Source: Elusimicrobia bacterium CG08_land_8_20_14_0_20_44_26 (GTDB taxonomy: Bacteria > CG03). Taken from it: a stretch of 9,585 nt of DNA. The translations under genes and the position numbers were made by a program. Of the stretch, positions 6,063-9,585 are shown piece after piece (positions within the stretch are counted from its first letter, which is position 1; each line of letters starts with the position of its first letter). The notes beneath the pieces were generated by a model. That model saw nothing but the letters and a program-made list of their open reading frames with translations, was not told where the DNA came from and made no database searches. The stretch covers positions 1-9,585 of the forward strand of contig PEXM01000040.1 in NCBI GenBank assembly GCA_002779055.1. The letters are read 5' to 3'.

Positions 6063-6634
6063 ATTCTCGCAATGTCGCAAAAATTCTTCACGATTTTGAA
6101 ACCTTCTTCCGTAAGTATTGACTCCGGATGGAACTGTACGCCGTAAACCGGATAATTTTTGAGTTTCAGAGCCATAATTTCCCCGTCAGGGGTTTTCGCC
6201 GTTATTTCTACCCCCGGGACGGCTCTTTTTACGACAAGAGAATGATACCTCGTCGCCGTGAATGGGTTGGATATGCCCTTGAAAATATCCCGGCCGTTGT
6301 GTCTAATGGGCGAGGTCTTACCGTGGAGAATCTCCCGCGCGTGGACAATCTCTCCTCCGAAAGCGTATGCGATGGCCTGGTGTCCCAGACACACGCCCAG
6401 GATCGGGATTTCCTTGTAAAACTTCCTGATTATCTCAACGGACCTCCCTGCTCCCGACGGACGGCCTGGGCCCGGAGATATAACAATTGCCGCAGGGAGC
6501 GATGATGAAATTTCTGACATCTTTATTCCGTCGTTTCTTTTGACGCGAATATTTTTTGTCACTCTGCCAAAATACTGAACAAGGTTATAAACAAACGAAT
6601 CGTAATTGTCTATAAAAAGAATTCCTTTCTTCAT
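6059..6634 (-). CDS. trpG: Anthranilate synthase component II, glutamine amidotransferase
   Basis: Hydrolyses glutamine and passes ammonia to TrpE for anthranilate synthesis, the first committed step to tryptophan. This is a 191-residue stand-alone class I amidotransferase of normal length, with no fused TrpD domain. It has the N-terminal IDNYDSFVYNLVQY (8-21), the oxyanion loop SPGPGRPSGAG (53-63), the nucleophile elbow GVCLGHQ with C82 (80-86), HGKTSPI (104-110) and the catalytic H169 and E171 in FHPESI (168-173), so the triad is complete. Its ATG overlaps the trpE stop as ATGA, and its TGA overlaps the next gene's ATG the same way, indicating stoichiometric coupled translation with trpE. 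The family is hard to separate from PabA, and one copy can serve both tryptophan and folate; adjacency to trpE decides the name. Confidence 0.93.
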   Translation of the reverse strand: MKKGILFIDNYDSFVYNLVQYFGRVTKNIRVKRNDGIKMSEISSSLPAAIVISPGPGRPSGAGRSVEIIRKFYKEIPILGVCLGHQAIAYAFGGEIVHAREILHGKTSPIRHNGRDIFKGISNPFTATRYHSLVVKRAVPGVEITAKTPDGEIMALKLKNYPVYGVQFHPESILTEEGFKIVKNFCDIARI

Positions 6635-8106
6635 AACTTCCCCGAACCCGAAAGTTCCACCGCCCGCAAAAGCGCCCCTGCCTTGTTCTCCGTCTCAAAA
6701 TATTCTTTCTCCGGCACGGAATCATAGACAATTCCGGCGCCTGCCTGAATCATAGCCATATTTTCGCGGAAAAAAATAGTCCTTATGGCTATCGCGAAAT
6801 CCATATCTCCGTTGAACGAAAAATAACCGACAGCTCCCGCATAGGGGCCCCGGCGCGCTCCCTCAAGTTCGCTTATTATCTGCATTGCGCGCACCTTCGG
6901 AGCGCCCGATACGGTGCCTGCCGGAAAACACGCTTTGAAAAGCGAAAAACTGTCCTGTCCTTTTCTGAGAGAGCCGACCACTTCGCTCGTTAAATGAATC
7001 ACATGAGAAAACTTTTCAACAGTCATAAATTCTTTGACCGAAACGCTCGTAAATGAGCAAACTCTGCCGAGGTCGTTTCTCGCCAGATCAACAAGCATTA
7101 TGTGCTCGGCGCGCTCTTTGGCGTCATTCAAAAGTTCCTCTGCAAGACGATTGTCTTCGCTTCCCGTGGCGCCTCTTTTGCGTGTTCCGGCTATCGGACG
7201 GAGAACCGCTCTGCGGCCGGTTTTTTTTACGAGGACCTCAGGAGAAGAGCCGGCCATACTGAAATTCCCGAACTTCAGAAAATACATATAAGGAGAGGGG
7301 TTCACCACTCTTAAAGCCCTGTATATGCGGAGAGGTTCGCATCCCGTTTTGGCCTGCCAGCGTCTTGAAATCACGGTTTGTATGATGTCGCCGTCAATAA
7401 TGTATTTCCGGGCGCATTTCACCATATTCTCAAAACTTTTTTTTGTGACATTACTCCTGAAATGAGCGCAGGTTTTATTATTTTTAACCGCGGGGATTTT
7501 GGAACGCGAAATAATTTTAAGAGCGCTTTCGGCTTTCCTCAAAGACCTCTTATAAAGCTCTTCGGCACGAAAACCACTGGCTGCGTAACCCCATGAGATA
7601 ACTTTCATTTTTTGTTTCAAATGGTCAACGACAATGACGACCTCGGGTAGCATAAACTGGAAATACGCCTCAGGACCTCGCCCCTTGCTTTTGGGAATTT
7701 TTATATCTTCCCATTCGCTTATTATGTCGTATGAAAAATAACCCACGGCGCCGCCGATAAAAGGCAGACCCAGCAAACGGGGATGGAAAGAATATTTTTT
7801 CAGGAAGTTTCTTAAATTTTCAAAGGGCTCATCCGTCTTGACGCTCCTTCCGTTTACGCTGAAGTAGCCACAACCGCCCTCAAGAACGTATTTCGCGCTG
7901 GCGCTCACAAAAGAATATCTGCCCCATCTGATGCCGCCTTCGGCGCTTTCAAGAAGAAAAGCGTTTTCGGCTTTGCGGGCAAGTTTTAAATAAATTGAGA
8001 CGGGCGTTTCCGTATCGCACACAACATCCTTATAAACACAGGCGATACCGTGCTTTGCGAGCGACGCCTTAAATTCGCCTGCATTCGGAGAAAATTCAGT
8101 CGGCAT
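6631..8106 (-). CDS. trpE: Anthranilate synthase component I
   Basis: Converts chorismate plus ammonia to anthranilate and pyruvate in the cytoplasm, in complex with TrpG. The 491 residues match family length. The N-terminal domain carries the LLES element (51-54) and the chorismate-binding domain carries NPSPYMYFL (269-277); both belong to the tryptophan feedback pocket, so allosteric inhibition is probably kept. Catalytic-domain signatures are SSPE (287-290), RPIAGTRKRG (303-312), HIMLVDLARNDLGRV (335-349), FPAGTVSGAPKVRAM (394-408), GPYAGAVGYFSF (420-431) and QAGAGIVYDS (454-463). DLARND rather than DLLRND favours TrpE over PabB. The start ATG lies 11 bases inside the end of the signal peptidase gene, with AAGGG 8 bases upstream as a likely ribosome-binding site. 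No trpD, C, F, B or A is in this window and no tryptophan leader peptide or attenuator is visible upstream. Confidence 0.95.
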   Translation of the reverse strand: MPTEFSPNAGEFKASLAKHGIACVYKDVVCDTETPVSIYLKLARKAENAFLLESAEGGIRWGRYSFVSASAKYVLEGGCGYFSVNGRSVKTDEPFENLRNFLKKYSFHPRLLGLPFIGGAVGYFSYDIISEWEDIKIPKSKGRGPEAYFQFMLPEVVIVVDHLKQKMKVISWGYAASGFRAEELYKRSLRKAESALKIISRSKIPAVKNNKTCAHFRSNVTKKSFENMVKCARKYIIDGDIIQTVISRRWQAKTGCEPLRIYRALRVVNPSPYMYFLKFGNFSMAGSSPEVLVKKTGRRAVLRPIAGTRKRGATGSEDNRLAEELLNDAKERAEHIMLVDLARNDLGRVCSFTSVSVKEFMTVEKFSHVIHLTSEVVGSLRKGQDSFSLFKACFPAGTVSGAPKVRAMQIISELEGARRGPYAGAVGYFSFNGDMDFAIAIRTIFFRENMAMIQAGAGIVYDSVPEKEYFETENKAGALLRAVELSGSGKL

Positions 8107-8596
8107 TTATCCAGCCCTTTATCAAATCAACGTTAATGAAATAAATGTGCTTGCCGTTTGAATCCTTCCAGTCGCGCGAGTCCTCGGAGCCGTCGCGGTT
8201 ATCTCCCATAACGAATACGCAGCCGTCCGGCACGGTCATTTCAGAGATGTTGTCGCCTACGAGAATTTCGTTTTTTCTTGTGTGCTGCACATAGGGCTCT
8301 TCAATCTCTTTCCAGTTAATAAAAACCTTTTTGTTTCTTATCTCTATTGAATCGCCTGCGACGGCAATTACTCTTTTTATGAGGTCTTTATCATCCACGG
8401 GAGACCGAAACGTTATTATATCGCCTCTCTTAACGGGGTTATTTACATAATGCCAGTTGCTCGCCCAGTAAATCTCATTTACTTCAAGCGTCGGCTCCAT
8501 TGAACCCGTCGCCACGCGCACGGGAACGCCGAGGTAAGTGCGGATAAGATAAGCCCCGCCCACGCCGAGCGCAATCAAAAATAAAAGTCGTTTCAT
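8096..8596 (-). CDS. lepB: Signal peptidase I (S26 family)
   Basis: Cleaves signal peptides from exported preproteins at the periplasmic face of the inner membrane. The 166-residue protein has one N-terminal membrane anchor (about 3-22) followed by the catalytic domain. Box B is GSMEPTL (31-37) with nucleophile S32; box D is LIKRVIAVAGD (72-82) with general base K74; box E is GDNRDGSEDSRDW (131-143). The serine/lysine dyad is intact. It is a short, minimal type with one anchor, like many Gram-positive and deep-branching forms, and unlike the larger two-anchor E. coli enzyme. It is the first gene of a six-gene overlapping unit, whose last product is itself a signal-peptide protein. No Shine-Dalgarno precedes the ATG, and the promoter places the start of transcription within about two bases of it. 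Confidence 0.93.
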   Translation of the reverse strand: MKRLLFLIALGVGGAYLIRTYLGVPVRVATGSMEPTLEVNEIYWASNWHYVNNPVKRGDIITFRSPVDDKDLIKRVIAVAGDSIEIRNKKVFINWKEIEEPYVQHTRKNEILVGDNISEMTVPDGCVFVMGDNRDGSEDSRDWKDSNGKHIYFINVDLIKGWINAD

Positions 8597-8604
8597 AGCG
8601 TTTT

Positions 8605-8633
8605 ATTTTACCATTTATATAATTTTTTGTGAA
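8605..8633 (-). promoter_or_regulatory. Promoter of the lepB-trpEG-PASTA-rpe operon
   Basis: On the minus strand, TTCACA (8633-8628) and TAAAAT (8610-8605) are 17 bases apart, five of six matches to each consensus hexamer. Transcription would begin near 8597-8599, one to three bases before the lepB ATG at 8596, so the mRNA would be essentially leaderless. No other Shine-Dalgarno or promoter arrangement closer to the gene is evident. Confidence 0.6.
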
Positions 8634-8659
8634 TGCCTATTCCGCCTGTTAAAATGCCT
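8632..8659 (-). promoter_or_regulatory. Direct repeat upstream of the operon promoter, candidate activator site
   Basis: AGGCATT occurs twice on the minus strand (8659-8653 and 8638-8632), exactly 21 bases apart, about two helical turns. Both copies are preceded by related GCGG-containing sequence. The proximal copy touches the -35 hexamer. This layout fits an activator or response regulator that binds direct repeats on one DNA face next to RNA polymerase. No binding protein is identified. Confidence 0.35.
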
Positions 8660-8666
8660 CCCGCAA

Positions 8667-8854
8667 TTAAATCCACGGTCCGGCGGCTTTCCATTTTTTG
8701 TTAAATTCTCGAATTCTCCGAATTGCATCAAACGGTTCAATAAGAAATTGTTTTATTTCTCCGTCGGAATTCCAAGCTTTTTGGCTTTTTTCACCAAGCC
8801 CCAATTTATAAGCTGAGCGAATTTACTTTTCTTTTGTTGAATGCGAAATAGCTT
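8667..8854 (-). pseudogene. Possible decayed coding remnant between the GGDEF gene and lepB
   Basis: Two minus-strand frames overlap here and both read like protein without a good start. One (8854-8753) ends FAQLINWGLVKKAKKLG and the other (8822-8667) contains EIKQFLIEPFDAIRRIREF and ends KAAGPWI. Joined by one frameshift near 8755-8765 they would make a continuous C-terminal fragment. The second frame could instead start at a TTG (8804), giving a 45-residue protein two bases after the preceding stop, with no clear ribosome-binding site. I do not recognise the sequence. A chance open frame is quite possible. Confidence 0.2.
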
Positions 8855-9585
8855 TTATTGCCGGGGTTATTCATTTTAGCGAATTTTTTCATTTGAGTTG
8901 CGGCATCTACAACATTCCCATAGTGTACAGGATTTGTGTAATCATCTTGTATAACAGCTCCGATTGACAGTGTCATAACCGGAAACTTTTGTTCTGTTCC
9001 CAGCCTGTCTTTGGATATGATATAGCCTCTTTCCATATCTTCTTTATCGTATAGAGCAGGGATTCGGCCGTCAAAATCTTTGATGATGGCAACGCAGGCT
9101 TTTTCGGCGTTCTCAGAGAGGCATATAAAAATAAAATCATCGCCGCCTATATGCCCTACAAAATCTTTTCCACCGGCAGAGTTTCTCAGGATGTCGGCCA
9201 AGGTTTTAATCGCTTCGTCTCCTCTTTCAAAATCGTATTTGTCATTGAACGCTTTAAAATTGTTTATGTCAATGTAAATGAAAGCAAAATGTTCATTTGC
9301 TTTTATCCGGCGGGCAGTCTCATACATAATACTGGTATTCCCGGGCAGCCGCGTAAGCGGGTTTGCCGCAAGAAAATGTTCGGTCCTGCTCAAGAGAGTG
9401 TCAATGCGGGTGATAATCTCGTCCATATCAAAGGGTTTTGTAACGTAGTCGTCTGCGCCCGATTTTAGTGCCGTTATTTTATCCGGCGGTTTGTCTTTCG
9501 CGGAAAGTATAAGTATGGGGATAAAAGAAGCGCTTTCCTTTATCCTGGCGCATATCTCGAAGCCGCTCATGCCGGGAAGCATCAA
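8806..9585 (-). CDS. Response regulator with atypical GGDEF (diguanylate cyclase) domain, 5' end outside window
   Basis: GGDEF domains make or sense cyclic dinucleotides; a receiver domain lets a histidine kinase control them. The visible 259 codons start inside the receiver at LMLPGMSG, one codon after the expected phospho-acceptor Asp. ILSAKD (26-31) and YVTKPF (47-52, Lys 50) are the remaining receiver signatures. The GGDEF domain begins at NPLTRLPGN (75-83), has the metal-binding IDINNFKAFND (105-115), and the signature GHIGGDDF (144-151). It differs from classical cyclases: GGDDF for GGDEF, His for the usual Arg before it, Glu (120) at the position that is Asp in PleD-like enzymes, and GGKD instead of the RxxD inhibitory site. 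About 45 residues after the signature there is an insert-like region (GYIISKDRLG) before FPVMTLSIG. Activity or nucleotide specificity is therefore uncertain. It is transcribed in the same direction as lepB but 209 bases away. Confidence 0.88.
   Translation of the reverse strand: MMLPGMSGFEICARIKESASFIPILILSAKDKPPDKITALKSGADDYVTKPFDMDEIITRIDTLLSRTEHFLAANPLTRLPGNTSIMYETARRIKANEHFAFIYIDINNFKAFNDKYDFERGDEAIKTLADILRNSAGGKDFVGHIGGDDFIFICLSENAEKACVAIIKDFDGRIPALYDKEDMERGYIISKDRLGTEQKFPVMTLSIGAVIQDDYTNPVHYGNVVDAATQMKKFAKMNNPGNKSYFAFNKRKVNSLSL

Noticed and set aside
6128..6505. 125-codon plus-strand frame inside trpG
   Set aside because: Antisense to a gene with an intact catalytic triad; no signature of its own.
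7034..7314. Several plus-strand frames inside trpE
   Set aside because: All three overlap each other and lie opposite the most conserved part of trpE, so they are shadows.
9151..9468. 105-codon plus-strand frame opposite the GGDEF gene
   Set aside because: Antisense shadow of receiver and GGDEF motifs.
1..9585. CRISPR arrays, tRNA or rRNA genes, toxin-antitoxin or retron-like modules
   Set aside because: No regularly spaced repeats, cloverleaf or rRNA-like stretches, or recognisable toxin, antitoxin or reverse transcriptase motifs were seen.

Overview
The window reads as a piece of a Gram-negative chromosome. Two signal-peptide proteins look like outer-membrane beta-barrels. The operon puts signal peptidase, anthranilate synthase, a PASTA-only membrane protein and ribulose-phosphate epimerase together. 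From memory of gene order, a PASTA protein beside rpe, with A-rich moderate-GC codon use, fits an Elusimicrobiota-like or Omnitrophota-like bacterium. That placement is a low-confidence inference; nothing in the window settles the phylum.

Left part, plus strand. The first 149 bases are the 3' end of an endonuclease III gene (nth), recognisable from its complete [4Fe-4S] cysteine loop, followed by an intrinsic terminator. A visibly AT-rich block of about 1.8 kb comes next. It carries a 231-residue secreted beta-barrel-like protein behind two candidate promoters with a perfect palindrome between them, and a 220-residue zinc-ribbon plus helical protein of unknown role. Both genes have Shine-Dalgarno-like sites. 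After a 258-base gap, an AAA ATPase with a DUF4143 nuclease-like C-terminus begins. It sits right behind a near-consensus extended -10 promoter whose predicted transcription start falls on the ATG, so it is probably leaderless.

Centre and right part, minus strand. Six genes run from about 8596 down to 3579 in one unbroken overlapping chain: signal peptidase I, trpE, trpG, a three-PASTA-domain membrane protein, rpe, and a second outer-membrane beta-barrel protein. Every junction overlaps by 4 to 11 bases, which points to one transcript with translational coupling. The promoter before lepB is also placed for a nearly leaderless mRNA, with a 21-bp-spaced direct repeat just upstream. The last gene of the chain has no ordinary start codon near its signal peptide; the best candidates are a CTG overlapping the rpe stop or frame slippage on an A6 run.

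Right edge, minus strand: a response regulator with an atypical GGDEF domain (GGDDF, no inhibitory-site arginine), cut by the window end just after the expected phospho-acceptor aspartate. The 209 bases between it and lepB contain what may be decayed coding sequence.

How it works together: chorismate-to-anthranilate synthesis, pentose-phosphate epimerisation, protein export and peptidoglycan-facing or outer-membrane proteins appear to share one transcript. No clear new defence system, CRISPR array, tRNA or rRNA is visible. The most unusual signals are the start of the 3579-4457 gene, the fully overlapping mixed operon, and the leaderless promoter arrangement.
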